DNA of 64,000 nt from Legionella lansingensis (GCF_900187355.1 NZ_LT906451.1:434501-498500); one strand, 5' to 3'. Shown: positions 37,536 to 46,553, numbered from the stretch's first letter. A program made the numbers and translations. The notes: generated from the sequence alone by a model not told the origin.

Positions 37536-37805
37536 TTACTCCACTTCACCAAAACGATCATTGATTAAATTAACAATGGCTCGTTCCATTTCAACTTCAT
37601 CAGGACCTTCGATCTGTAGCGTTAATTCTGTCCCTTTATTGGCGGCGAGCATCATCACCCCCATGATGCTTTTTCCATTGATGGTTTGAGTGTCTTTGAT
37701 GATATCAATGTGGCTTTGAAATCTCGATGTGGTTGAGACAAATTTCGCAGAAGCTCGAGCGTGCAAACCCAATTTATTGATAATTGTAACTTTAGTTCTA
37801 ATCAT
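37536..37805 (-). CDS. ptsH: HPr-like phosphocarrier protein (NPr type)
   Basis: HPr relays phosphate from enzyme I. The active-site histidine is in LGLHARASAKF, and the regulatory-serine region is GKSIMGVMMLAA. From the ATG at 37805 (MIRTKVTIINK) the product is 89 residues, the usual HPr length; nine extra N-terminal codons are possible. With ptsN and rpoN nearby it probably belongs to the nitrogen-type regulatory PTS rather than sugar transport. An inserted gene separates it from ptsN. Confidence 0.92.
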   Translation of the reverse strand: MIRTKVTIINKLGLHARASAKFVSTTSRFQSHIDIIKDTQTINGKSIMGVMMLAANKGTELTLQIEGPDEVEMERAIVNLINDRFGEVE

Positions 37806-37877
37806 ATTGGTAGAATGTATCATGTGCTGCAATTTTCTACAATGCCCGTATACTCTACGACTGTCATTAAAAGTTCA

Positions 37878-38426
37878 TTAAAGATGAGAATAAAATTCAG
37901 AAAATTTGGCAGTAGAGGCTTTATTTAATCTCGTTATTCCATGTCTAATTTTCCATATCTTTTTGATTACTGGGATAATGCGACTCTTTGTCGCTTTCAG
38001 GGCGATAGCCCATAGATGAGCCACGAAAGCGCGACCTCTTGTTTTACTATCAATATCAAGAAGGTATAAAGCATTCTTGAATAACGTTAGGTCTTCTTTT
38101 TTCAATAAAGATGCCATTCTACAATTGGGTTGCAGGAGATTTTTTTTCTCTAAAATCTTGTTAAGCAGAAAATGAAATTGCTCTGAATCTTTTCTATGCC
38201 CACCATAGCTATGGGTAATTGATTTATAACGAATTTCAAGCGGATAGCTTCTGGAAAATTTTTGAATATTTAAAAAAATATCATTAAGATTTTTTTTAAG
38301 ATCGGTAACCACAATCTCTTTAGGCGAAATCAGATACTCTAGGTGTTTATCCAACAACATATATTGGATAAGGGGTGGTTTATGATGTCCCCTGGTTAAC
38401 CACCTTAAAGAAGCAATGTTAGTCAT
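37878..38426 (-). CDS. Protein of unknown function inserted between ptsN and ptsH
   Basis: A 182-residue basic protein (many Lys, Arg, His) without signal peptide, membrane segment or known motif; the C-terminal part is Lys/Arg-rich (ATKSRIIPVIKKIWKIRHG). No ribosome-binding site is obvious before the ATG. It interrupts the ptsN-ptsH pair, so it is likely acquired. A Dot/Icm substrate is possible but unsupported by a recognisable motif. Confidence 0.55.
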   Translation of the reverse strand: MTNIASLRWLTRGHHKPPLIQYMLLDKHLEYLISPKEIVVTDLKKNLNDIFLNIQKFSRSYPLEIRYKSITHSYGGHRKDSEQFHFLLNKILEKKNLLQPNCRMASLLKKEDLTLFKNALYLLDIDSKTRGRAFVAHLWAIALKATKSRIIPVIKKIWKIRHGITRLNKASTAKFSEFYSHL

Positions 38427-38513
38427 GGTATTAAACGCTACGTCATTCCTATTAGCGATTTCACTTATTGTATAGGAGCAAATCCCAAGAAGTGCAAATG
38501 GGCTGAATCAGAG

Positions 38514-38984
38514 CTAGGCTAATTCCATTCCTATCGAACGTCCTATCAATAGTTTATAGAGGTGTTCATCAGAAGCGGTATGGCGGCATTGCTCGCGAAA
38601 GGGTGCGTCACTAAATTGCTTGATAATGGTGCGTAATAATTGCAAATGTTCATCAATTTTATCCTCTGGCACCACAAGGGCAATGACCAAATCCACAGGT
38701 TGTTTATCTTCAGCTCCGAAATCAATAGGATTTAATAATTTAAGCACACAGGCTTTAGCTGTGCTAATATTACCAGTGCGAATATGGGGGATAGTAACTC
38801 CCTGCCCAATGGTGGTGCTTCCTAAGTTTTCTCTTCTCCAATAGGCATCAAATAGTTGCTGCGCATCAAGCTCTGGGTAACTATTGCTAATTAATTGACT
38901 AATTTTCAAAAGCACCGCCGTCCTGCTTTGACAGGTTGAATCAATACAGACAGTTCGTGCGTTAAGGACATGAGCAAGTTGCAT
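38514..38984 (-). CDS. ptsN: Nitrogen regulatory PTS IIA component
   Basis: A 156-residue EIIA-Ntr domain protein. The phosphorylatable histidine is in GVTIPHIRT, and the AYWRRENLGSTTIGQ segment leading to it is typical. It accepts phosphate from NPr and regulates metabolism rather than transporting sugar. In many gammaproteobacteria it follows rpoN and hpf; here a 5-kb accessory block separates it from hpf. Confidence 0.93.
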   Translation of the reverse strand: MQLAHVLNARTVCIDSTCQSRTAVLLKISQLISNSYPELDAQQLFDAYWRRENLGSTTIGQGVTIPHIRTGNISTAKACVLKLLNPIDFGAEDKQPVDLVIALVVPEDKIDEHLQLLRTIIKQFSDAPFREQCRHTASDEHLYKLLIGRSIGMELA

Positions 38985-39034
38985 GACGACAGATCGAAAG
39001 TAAAACGCCTTGTATTCTACCTCTCAACAGGAGG

Positions 39035-39382
39035 CTAAATCAATTCAATATCAAATTCGCCGTCTTCCCAAATAAGTGGACCGCAAGCGATATCTAAATC
39101 CGCCTGGGCATTCTGTGAAACGGTTAAGCCACCAATAATTTGGGCAGCAAGAAGCGGATTCATTCCTGACGGTGCAATATTAACGGTTTGCACAAAGAAG
39201 AAATGTTTCCAAGATCCAATAGGAACATTGTTGGCTTTAAAAGTACCTGTATAGAGACAGCCATAACGGACAAGAACGAATACACGTTCTAATAATTCTT
39301 GATCATCACGTTTTTTAACGATAGTAAGTAGGTCCTGGAAAAATTGATTCTTTTGAGGAAATACAGGTTCACGCAATACCAC
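39035..39382 (-). CDS. Protein of unknown function, possibly the 3' part of a broken gene
   Basis: A 115-residue product from a GTG start with no recognised domain (RYGCLYTGTFKANNVPIGSW; AAQIIGGLTVSQNAQADLDI). Upstream in the same frame, across a single TAG at 39392-39394, an open stretch reads LSSTELNRQKITPIPSEING and continues PTDVIKMSPIRPAQQPQ. The two parts may once have formed one protein of about 160 residues, or the short form may be real. Weak ribosome-binding context at the GTG favours the first. Function unknown. Confidence 0.5.
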   Translation of the reverse strand: MVLREPVFPQKNQFFQDLLTIVKKRDDQELLERVFVLVRYGCLYTGTFKANNVPIGSWKHFFFVQTVNIAPSGMNPLLAAQIIGGLTVSQNAQADLDIACGPLIWEDGEFDIELI

Positions 39383-39566
39383 TGGGAATGCCTACTGTGG
39401 TTGCTGTGCCGGACGAATAGGTGACATTTTAATAACATCGGTCGGCACGCCATTAATTTCACTAGGGATCGGCGTTATTTTTTGGCGATTGAGTTCTGTA
39501 GAGGATAATTTTTTCAACAAAAAACTTGATGTCAGATAGCTACCAAATCAAAATGAATATTTTTGA

Positions 39567-42243
39567 TCAGAAAGTATAGGTGAGCGTTTGCTTTTCGTCA
39601 AAGCTATGAGTGGTCTGTACTACATATATGGCTGCATTGTTATGGATTCTTTGGACTGTTTGCCGCAATTCGCTTATTGAAAGGGTAACTTCTACCCTAC
39701 CACTGTTCATATAAGGACTTTCGGCAGTAAGTTTAAATTCGTTAGGATTACTTGTCGTTTCAATCTTTTGGATTAGATACGAGCTATCAATTTTATCCAA
39801 TGCTGAGATGTTAAGATGGCCTATATTTTTACTGATGTACTCTGCAACGCTAATTGGATCAAAGATAAGTGGTAATTTTGCAGGGTCAATCTTGCGAATG
39901 ATTTCATTCAGTTGAACTGATGTAATAGTAATATTTTTAGTCGGTTTATCATTATAGTTAGTCTCGGCAATAACCGTGAATGTTTCACCCTGTTGTGTGA
40001 TTTTTGATACTGAATAGCTACTGTCTAGATTATCAAGTTCTTTAATGCCAAGCTTACCAAGATTCCTATTCAGGTGGTCCAAAATGGGTAGGAAATAATA
40101 TTGCAATTCTTCAGTTGGTATGATGGGTAAAGAAGTTACTTGCTGCTCTTTTGCTTCGGCCGCCAAGGTAGCAGTGTTGCTGGCCTCTATGCATAAGCGC
40201 AAGCATTCCTCGGGGTCGGTGTTCGCTTTAACAAAAACTTTCTTATCATAATCCCTAGTGCTTTGTATAACTCTGCCTTTATCTTTATCAAAAACGCAAT
40301 ATTGTCTGTCTCCTGTTGCGGTAATTCGATCGCTAACCATCTTCAGTACATTGTTGAAACCCTGTTGTTGTTCTTCTGAGGGTACTACCAAGGGATCATG
40401 ACCTGCTTTAAGAGCACGTTCATATTGTGGCAAATGATAGCAACGCATCAAATCCAATTTGTGAGCCAGGTTCATTATATGATAAAGATTAATCATTTCC
40501 GGAGAATGACTATACTCCTTTAGAAAATCTGGGTTTCCCATATAAAGTATCAATTGAGAATAGTTCTTTATGTCAGTTGCATTCATTTTTAATTCTTTGG
40601 CATATTGGATGAATTGTTCGGCGCATTTTTTTCTGTACTCGCGATATTTATCTGGATTTGAGCTAAAACCAAGATCCGACTCTCTTCCTGAAACGCTAAA
40701 CAGCATGCAAAGTTGCAGATTTTTAATTTGTTCTGCGCTTAAGTGTTCGCAAAATCGTTTTAATTCTGGGTTGGCAAAATGTTAAAAATAATCAACTACG
40801 GCAGGAACATAGGTTGCGACGCGTAGAGAATGAGCCAACCCATGATTCGGGCGATAAATATCCTTTCCATCAATGGTTATCTTGTCATCTGTGGGATCTA
40901 AGTGAGTTTCCTTATAGGGCTTAGATAAGTAGTGCGTGTAGACATAAATTGCGTGATTAATCAATGCAGATTGATCACCAAGTTCTTGTTCAACACCCAA
41001 TTTATTAACAATTGTTAGCAGATCATCAACGGGTGTCGGAGAACCCTTAAAGCTCTTTTGCAGTTTGTACACTTCATCATAAAAAGAAACTAAAGCTTGT
41101 TTCTTATCGGCTGCAAGATTTGGATGACTGTTTTCGAAAAGTTCTATTAGTTTTCGAAGTTTTACATTTAAGAGAAATAATTTTTCCTCATTGCTTTTTT
41201 TAATCTTAAAAAACGAAGATTTTTTAGGTGTGTTCTCAAGCGTTTTATTTAACATTTCATTTGCTTCGATCAAATGATTCCTGATAGCAGCGTCTTTGGA
41301 AGAGTACGAACGGGGATGAATATCATCGAGGCTTCTCACAGGAACAGCCTGGAATGTTTTTCTCCCTTCGCTCTTGTACTCGCTATATACGAATTGTACT
41401 CCTGGAACAAATAGCGATTCTTCCTCATCTTTCTTGTAAGAAATATGACTGACATCTTTACCCATAGGATTATTTGCAGGTTGCAAAATGCGAACAGTGG
41501 TATCAGTTCCTCCTACTTTCATTGCCTGTGGTGTTTGCGAGGTACTGGTAAACCCCTGTTGTTTTAATGGTGTGAAATCCCCTTTAGTAGCTCTGCGTAT
41601 TCGTTCTTTTAGTATTTGTTCAGGTATACGATAACTACTTTCAGCACGATACAATTCTTCAAATGGAATTTCCTCATCTCTGCTAGGTTTAAAGGCGTCA
41701 AGTCTAGTTAAACCATGGGAGGCTATGCATGTACCTAAGATAATTTCTTTGACTATTTTTGTTAATTCAACGGGATCCAATTTTTGAAAATCCTTATGTT
41801 GACCATTTGAGCGGAGAAAATTATTTATTTCTTCATAAAATTGCGACGTGTATAAGGTGATGGCCAGTTTTTCTGCATAAGTGAGTTGCGTGTATTTTTT
41901 TCTCACGATCAGCATGGTCATAATCTTGTTCTTTGGGCAAGGTAGGGGAGCCAGCTAGTGATGGAAGATGCTTAGCCGTTTTCACAAAGGGTTCATATTT
42001 TTTCAGTTCTTGTTCAGTAAATTGAAAATGCTCAAAATCAGGTTGATGCAGTAATATTTGCGTTAAATTAAAAATTTTACCATTGGCCCTCACTTCGAGT
42101 TCGCCATAATGATTAAATTGACATATTGATTTCTGACTGGTATCTAAGAAAATTCTTACAACGTCTTCTAAATCCTTTGTAGCATCACTTTTTAATCGAG
42201 GTCCTTTCTTAAGCTTTGAAGTAATTTCTCCATAGCTAGGCAT
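39567..42243 (-). pseudogene. Degenerate SidE-like effector gene: mono-ADP-ribosyltransferase domain followed by SidE-type phosphodiesterase domain
   Basis: Three ORF pieces read as one protein of about 890 residues. Piece 1 (42243 down to 41895) is a unique N-terminus. A run of seven A (T7 at 41895-41901) shifts the frame; removing one A joins DREKK to YTQLTYAEKLAITLYTSQFY. Piece 2 holds an ADP-ribosyltransferase domain: Arg in FEELYRAESSY, FTSTS, and ExE in DEEESLFVPGVQF. It ends in YRPNHGLAHSLRVATY, the start of a SidE-type phosphodiesterase. An in-frame TAA at 40782-40784 interrupts it. Piece 3, same frame, continues with MLFSVSGRESDLGF and MNLAHKLDLMRCY, which hold the likely Glu and second His. 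Two related 70-residue modules (around LDNLDSSYSVSKI and LDKIDSSYLIQKI) close it. Known SidE proteins use PDE-then-ART order. Probably non-functional as a whole. Confidence 0.8.
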
Positions 42244-42383
42244 GAATACATCTCACATCGATACATATACTTTGAGTATAGATATATAAATGCCATTTTG
42301 TATGACATTTGATTAGACTGGAGATTCTGAGTCACTTACTTGCGGTGCAACAGCAGGATCTCTTTTGTGGTAGGGAATCTATC

Positions 42384-43772
42384 TTATATAGGATGGCCTG
42401 GGCGTTGCTGATGGATTAAAAACAGTCTTTCTTTGTTAGTGCACTTACCATAGCGTTGCGAATGGTGAATTTTAGTTGACCAAAACGCATGAGTGTTTCT
42501 TACTGGCGAAGTTGGTTTTCCTCGCGCTGTTTTCTTCTTATGAGTTTGACTGGAATTTTTCTCCTGTTTGGTTTGGCATTTGTAAGATGTAATGAACGCG
42601 TGAGTAAGAAAGGTTGTCAGTGCTGTTGTTCCTAAAAGAGCGCGATTGGTAGGCGATAGGGGTTTGAATTTTATCGGTGATAAGAATAGAAAGGTGCTTA
42701 TCGTCAACATGATATATTTGTAAGCAGCTAAGCCATTTTTTATTCCAGTAAAAAAGGGTGGTATCTCTGGTTTCTTTAATGATTGAGCATTTTGTATCAG
42801 AAAATTTCTTTTTTGGTGAAGCTGGTTGCGCAGGTTTTCGGGGACCTCTTTAGCCCCTACTAATTTAGAAAGGATAACGTTAATTTCTTTTTGACATAAT
42901 GTTACCTCGATTTCTGTTTGCAGATTCTTTAACTGGCGTTGTAAATTGATTTCTTCATAAATGCGCATCGTCAAATAGGTGAGGAAGTAAATCGCGCAAA
43001 AAGCTGTTATGAACATCAGCATGGATTGCGTCAATGTAAGCATTGTCAGGGCGCCAATGTAAGGATTAAGACCATCAATTACACCGCTGCACGCCGAGGA
43101 GAGTAATGCGGGGATGTTCATTTGCCCATACTCTACATTTCTCTTGATGCGTATAGCGGCAATTTGTTCTGATGTTGGTACTGTCATTGCCTGAATATCT
43201 GCAAGTAGACTTTTATGCTCTGCCAATATGGTTTGGCGTCTTTCAGACATATGTCGGAACCATATGCGATTAAGCACCGATGAACCACCTAGCACTAAAG
43301 CAAGAGGAACAGTCAGCTGACGTAGATCTTGAATATTAAGCAAGTGAAGTAAAGTGAGGTAACTGCTGACACCGCGATAGGTATTTCTGAAGCCTTTCAT
43401 TGAATCACGAACATAGGGCCACGTGATGGCTACATAATGTTTAAAAAGATTACTATTCTCAGTTTTCCAATGATTAGCGAGTATCGAGAAAGTGATAAGA
43501 GCAAGAGCACTTGACGCTGTGGTTGTGATGCCAATAGTGGTTTTCAACCACTCTTGCATCGCTTTTGCAGCTAAATCACTATCGGCAAGAAAGACGTCAA
43601 AAGAATATCTAATCATGCTCACAGACAGTTTGCCACTGTCTATCGCCACACAAAGGGAGTGAAAATAAAATTTTTTTGCGAGTTCGCGGCCTGCAGCATC
43701 CGTATTTTTAGCAAGTTGATATAGATAGTTAGGTTTTTGATGTTCTTTGGCGCACTTGTTAGAGGCAGTCAC
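42384..43772 (-). CDS. Multi-pass membrane protein of unknown function, candidate effector
   Basis: A 462-residue protein with several hydrophobic segments (about ASSALALITFSILA, LTVPLALVLGGSSVL, TLTQSMLMFITAFCAIYFLT, YIMLTISTFLFL) separated by charged helical stretches (YEEINLQRQLKNLQTEIEVT). No family is recognised. The tail after about residue 410 is Lys/Thr/His-rich and reads poorly; a frameshift near the 3' end cannot be excluded because neighbouring frames also look protein-like there. It sits beside the SidE-like pseudogene between hpf and ptsN, so it probably came with that accessory DNA. Membrane-inserting Dot/Icm substrates are known, but the role is inference. Confidence 0.6.
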   Translation of the reverse strand: MTASNKCAKEHQKPNYLYQLAKNTDAAGRELAKKFYFHSLCVAIDSGKLSVSMIRYSFDVFLADSDLAAKAMQEWLKTTIGITTTASSALALITFSILANHWKTENSNLFKHYVAITWPYVRDSMKGFRNTYRGVSSYLTLLHLLNIQDLRQLTVPLALVLGGSSVLNRIWFRHMSERRQTILAEHKSLLADIQAMTVPTSEQIAAIRIKRNVEYGQMNIPALLSSACSGVIDGLNPYIGALTMLTLTQSMLMFITAFCAIYFLTYLTMRIYEEINLQRQLKNLQTEIEVTLCQKEINVILSKLVGAKEVPENLRNQLHQKRNFLIQNAQSLKKPEIPPFFTGIKNGLAAYKYIMLTISTFLFLSPIKFKPLSPTNRALLGTTALTTFLTHAFITSYKCQTKQEKNSSQTHKKKTARGKPTSPVRNTHAFWSTKIHHSQRYGKCTNKERLFLIHQQRPGHPI

Positions 43773-43929
43773 TGGTTGTTATTCCCAAAATGCCACATTA
43801 AGTTTGCCGGAATTGTACTTTTTCAATAACAGGATGACAAGAAAATCTTCACATTGAAGCCTGCAAAGACAAAATTTTGGTTGGGGGAGTAGGGAGAATG
43901 AACGTCGGGCCATGGGGCCCGACACACAC

Positions 43930-44223
43930 CTAATCGCGATGTTCGCGAAGCTTTTCTTTATGTTTGATTAACTGTCGATCAAGTTTGTCTATTAAAGCAT
44001 CGATTGCTGAGTACAAATCGTCAGATTCGGCTCGGGCATGTAATTCCCCTTTAGCTACTTGAATAGAAGCCTCAGCGATCTGATTTAACTTTTCGATATC
44101 AAAAACCACATGAATAGAAGTGATTTTGTCAAAATGCCTTTCGAGCTTGTTGAATTTATCCACAGTAAAAGCCCTCAGGGCAGGTGTAACATCCACATTA
44201 TGGCCTGTGAAACTGATTTGCAT
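43930..44223 (-). CDS. hpf: Ribosome hibernation promoting factor (short HPF)
   Basis: A 97-residue protein of the HPF/YfiA family: MQISFTGHNVDVTPALRAFT, KFNKLERHFDKITSIHVVFD and DDLYSAIDALIDKLDRQLIK. Short HPF binds the 30S decoding region and promotes 100S ribosome dimers in stationary phase. It lies 20 bases after rpoN, the standard order. Confidence 0.94.
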   Translation of the reverse strand: MQISFTGHNVDVTPALRAFTVDKFNKLERHFDKITSIHVVFDIEKLNQIAEASIQVAKGELHARAESDDLYSAIDALIDKLDRQLIKHKEKLREHRD

Positions 44224-44242
44224 AACGTTCTCCTATGATTTA

Positions 44243-45649
44243 CTAACTACGAATCGTTTTGCGTTCATTGGATGGGGCAATTCCCATTGCTTCGCGGTAT
44301 TTCGCAACAGTCCGCCGAGCAACCTGAATACCCTGCTCTCCAATTAACTGCGCAATCTTACTATCACTTAAAGGTTTCTTACGATTTTCTGCTGCAATTA
44401 ATTTCTTAATGACTGCGCGAATAGCCGTAGATGAGCATTCACCACCTGTAACCGTTGCCACGTGACTTGAGAAGAAATACTTCAATTCAAAGACGCCCCG
44501 TGGCGTGTGCATGAATTTTTGCGTGGTAACACGGGAAATCGTTGATTCATGCATATCGAGGGCAAGAGCTACATCATTGAGGATAAGAGGTTTCATGGCT
44601 TCTTCACCATGCTCCAGAAAATCTTGCTGATATTCCACGATACACTGAGCTACTTTTAGTAGCGTCTCTTGACGGCTTTGAATGCTTTTCAGAAACCATC
44701 TTGCCTCTTGCAAATTATTCTTTAAAAACTGGTTATCTGCGCTATTATCCGCTCGTTGGATAAGGGAAGCATAATGTGTGTTAATGCTCAGACGCGGCAA
44801 TGTATTTTGGTTCAATGCTACTTCCCAGACGCCATCAATTTTTTTAACAATCACGTCTGGAATGATGTACTCTGTAGTGTTTTGTTGAATTAAATTGCCA
44901 GGTTTTGGATTTAAGCGTTGGATAATTTGTAAAACTCTATCAAGAGTGGCTTCGTTTACTTGGTGATTTTTCATTAACTGTCGATAGTTATGTTGTCCAA
45001 GCAAGTCAATATTCTCACTAATGATGTGTTTGGCCAAGGCTATATCACCGTTACCATCGGGCAGTTGATCAAGCTGTACTAATAACGTCTCTGCTAAATT
45101 GATGGAAGCACAGCCCACTGGATCAAAATGCTGAATGCGATGACGAACAGCTTCAATTTCTTCAATATCCAGAGGATGAGCTTCACTGTCTAAACTTGCA
45201 TGTAATTCTGTCATTGGTAAGGTCAAAAACCCATCATCATCAATGGCATCAATGATGGCTGTGGCAATCACATGATCCACATCACTCATTGGCGTTAAAT
45301 CTAATTGCCAGCGTAAATGATCCTGTAAATTAGTCGTTGTACAATACAGGTTCTCATAGTTGAAATCTAAATCATCAAAACTGCTTCTTTTGTTTTGACT
45401 GGAGTAGAGTTGTGCCCATTGAAAATCAACAAATTCTTCCTGATTTTGCTTTGCTTCTTCAACACGTGGCTCCTCCTTTTCTTCTTTTTCTTCATTGGAG
45501 AGGATTTCAAGCATCGGGTTGGATTCAACAACTTGCTGGATCTCTTGCTGCAAATCCAAGGTAGACAGTTGCAACAAACGAATAGCTTGTTGGAGTTGTG
45601 GTGTAAGGGTCAATTGTTGACTGATGCTCAGCTGCAACGATGGTTTCAT
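44243..45649 (-). CDS. rpoN: RNA polymerase sigma-54 factor
   Basis: Sigma-54 directs transcription from -24/-12 promoters with AAA+ activators; in Legionella it is linked to flagellar gene control. The N-terminal Q/L-rich activator-interaction region (LSISQQLTLTPQLQQAIRLL), the acidic linker (NEEKEEKEEPRVEEAKQNQE), core-binding domain and the C-terminal RpoN box ARRTVAKYRE (about residues 444-453) are all present. The 468-residue length is normal. It heads the rpoN-hpf unit. Confidence 0.97.
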   Translation of the reverse strand: MKPSLQLSISQQLTLTPQLQQAIRLLQLSTLDLQQEIQQVVESNPMLEILSNEEKEEKEEPRVEEAKQNQEEFVDFQWAQLYSSQNKRSSFDDLDFNYENLYCTTTNLQDHLRWQLDLTPMSDVDHVIATAIIDAIDDDGFLTLPMTELHASLDSEAHPLDIEEIEAVRHRIQHFDPVGCASINLAETLLVQLDQLPDGNGDIALAKHIISENIDLLGQHNYRQLMKNHQVNEATLDRVLQIIQRLNPKPGNLIQQNTTEYIIPDVIVKKIDGVWEVALNQNTLPRLSINTHYASLIQRADNSADNQFLKNNLQEARWFLKSIQSRQETLLKVAQCIVEYQQDFLEHGEEAMKPLILNDVALALDMHESTISRVTTQKFMHTPRGVFELKYFFSSHVATVTGGECSSTAIRAVIKKLIAAENRKKPLSDSKIAQLIGEQGIQVARRTVAKYREAMGIAPSNERKTIRS

Positions 45650-45730
45650 GCAAATCCTCTTTGTCTCTCAACACTATTTACTAAGTTTAACTGATTCAAG
45701 AGGATTATCCAGTAGAGAAATCGAGACTAT

Positions 45731-45840
45731 TCTGTGTCATTCCCGCGAAGGCGGGAATCCATTTCCGGGAATGGCTGAGACTTTAATCAGGAATGGATCC
45801 CCGCCTACGTGGGATGACACGGGTTGGTAAACACGCTCAA
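45731..45840. repeat. Dispersed palindromic repeat, full-length copy
   Basis: TCTGTGTCATTCCCGCGAAG at the left and CCCCGCCTACGTGGGATGAC at the right form a long hairpin with a spacer nearly identical to that of the 27720 copy (GACTTTAATCAGGAATGGAT), ending GGGTTGGTAAACACGCTC. It lies between the rpoN start and the rpmG end. Confidence 0.8.
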
Positions 45841-45866
45841 AAAATCGCAGTATTTACCAGCGTTGG

Positions 45867-45891
45867 GAAAAAAAAGGCCGCTACAGGCCTT
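45867..45891 (-). terminator. Rho-independent terminator of rpmB-rpmG
   Basis: Read leftward: AAGGCC, six-base loop, GGCCTT followed by a run of T. It begins just seven bases after the rpmG stop codon, a classical intrinsic terminator layout. Confidence 0.8.
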
Positions 45892-45897
45892 CTTCCA

Positions 45898-46062
45898 TCA
45901 CTTAATTTTCTTCTCTTTAAAAATCACGTGCTTACGCACAACAGGATCATATTTTTTCAACTCAAGCTTTTCAGGGTTATTGCGCGGATTTTTGGTTGTG
46001 GTTAAGTAATATCCAGTTCCTGCGCTTGATTCCAGTTTTACTTTGATAGTAACGGCTGCCAT
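45898..46062 (-). CDS. rpmG: 50S ribosomal protein L33
   Basis: A 54-residue ribosomal protein found by direct translation: it begins [20 protein letters not shown], contains [20 protein letters not shown] and ends [14 protein letters not shown]. It lacks the zinc-ribbon cysteines, so it is the zinc-independent form. GAGGAAAATACC precedes the ATG. It forms the usual rpmB-rpmG pair and is followed by a terminator. Confidence 0.96.
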   Translation of the reverse strand: MAAVTIKVKLESSAGTGYYLTTTKNPRNNPEKLELKKYDPVVRKHVIFKEKKIK

Positions 46063-46078
46063 GGTATTTTCCTCTCAA

Positions 46079-46315
46079 TTAAACCTTTTCGCCTTTAGCT
46101 CTGAGTTTATCCAGAACAGCTTTGATGCCTAATTTATCGATAATTCGCATACCCTTGGTGCTAACTTTAAGTGTTACGAAACGATTTTCTTCTTCGACCC
46201 AAAAGCGATGAAGTTTAATGTTGGGCAAAAAGCGTCGCTTTGTTTTGTTGTTGGCGTGCGACACATTGTTACCTGTGGTTGGTCGCTTGCCAGTAACCTG
46301 ACATACTCTTGACAT
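46079..46315 (-). CDS. rpmB: 50S ribosomal protein L28
   Basis: A 78-residue ribosomal protein with the family's [20 protein letters not shown] opening and [20 protein letters not shown]. First gene of the rpmB-rpmG operon. Confidence 0.97.
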   Translation of the reverse strand: MSRVCQVTGKRPTTGNNVSHANNKTKRRFLPNIKLHRFWVEEENRFVTLKVSTKGMRIIDKLGIKAVLDKLRAKGEKV

Positions 46316-46547
46316 GGTGGTGACTCCAAATTCGATAAATTATAATTCAGTTCTGTATAAATTCAAGGCATTCGCCAGGCGAATCGGCCGGGTGCAAAAT
46401 ACAAGAGCGGTTTTATAGCAAAAAAAGGCTCATTATGCAATGCTCTTATGATCACACCCATAGCTTCTCAAGAAGTTACAACGGTGTAAGTAGAACAAAA
46501 AACTATATCTTATCTTATCACATGGTCACAAACTTGTCAGTAAAGGC

Positions 46548-46553
46548 TATAAT
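46548..46553 (+). promoter_or_regulatory. Candidate -10 element for trmB
   Basis: A perfect TATAAT lies 30 bases before the trmB ATG. The only matches near -35 are weak (GTCACA at about 17 bases), so this is tentative. Confidence 0.3.
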
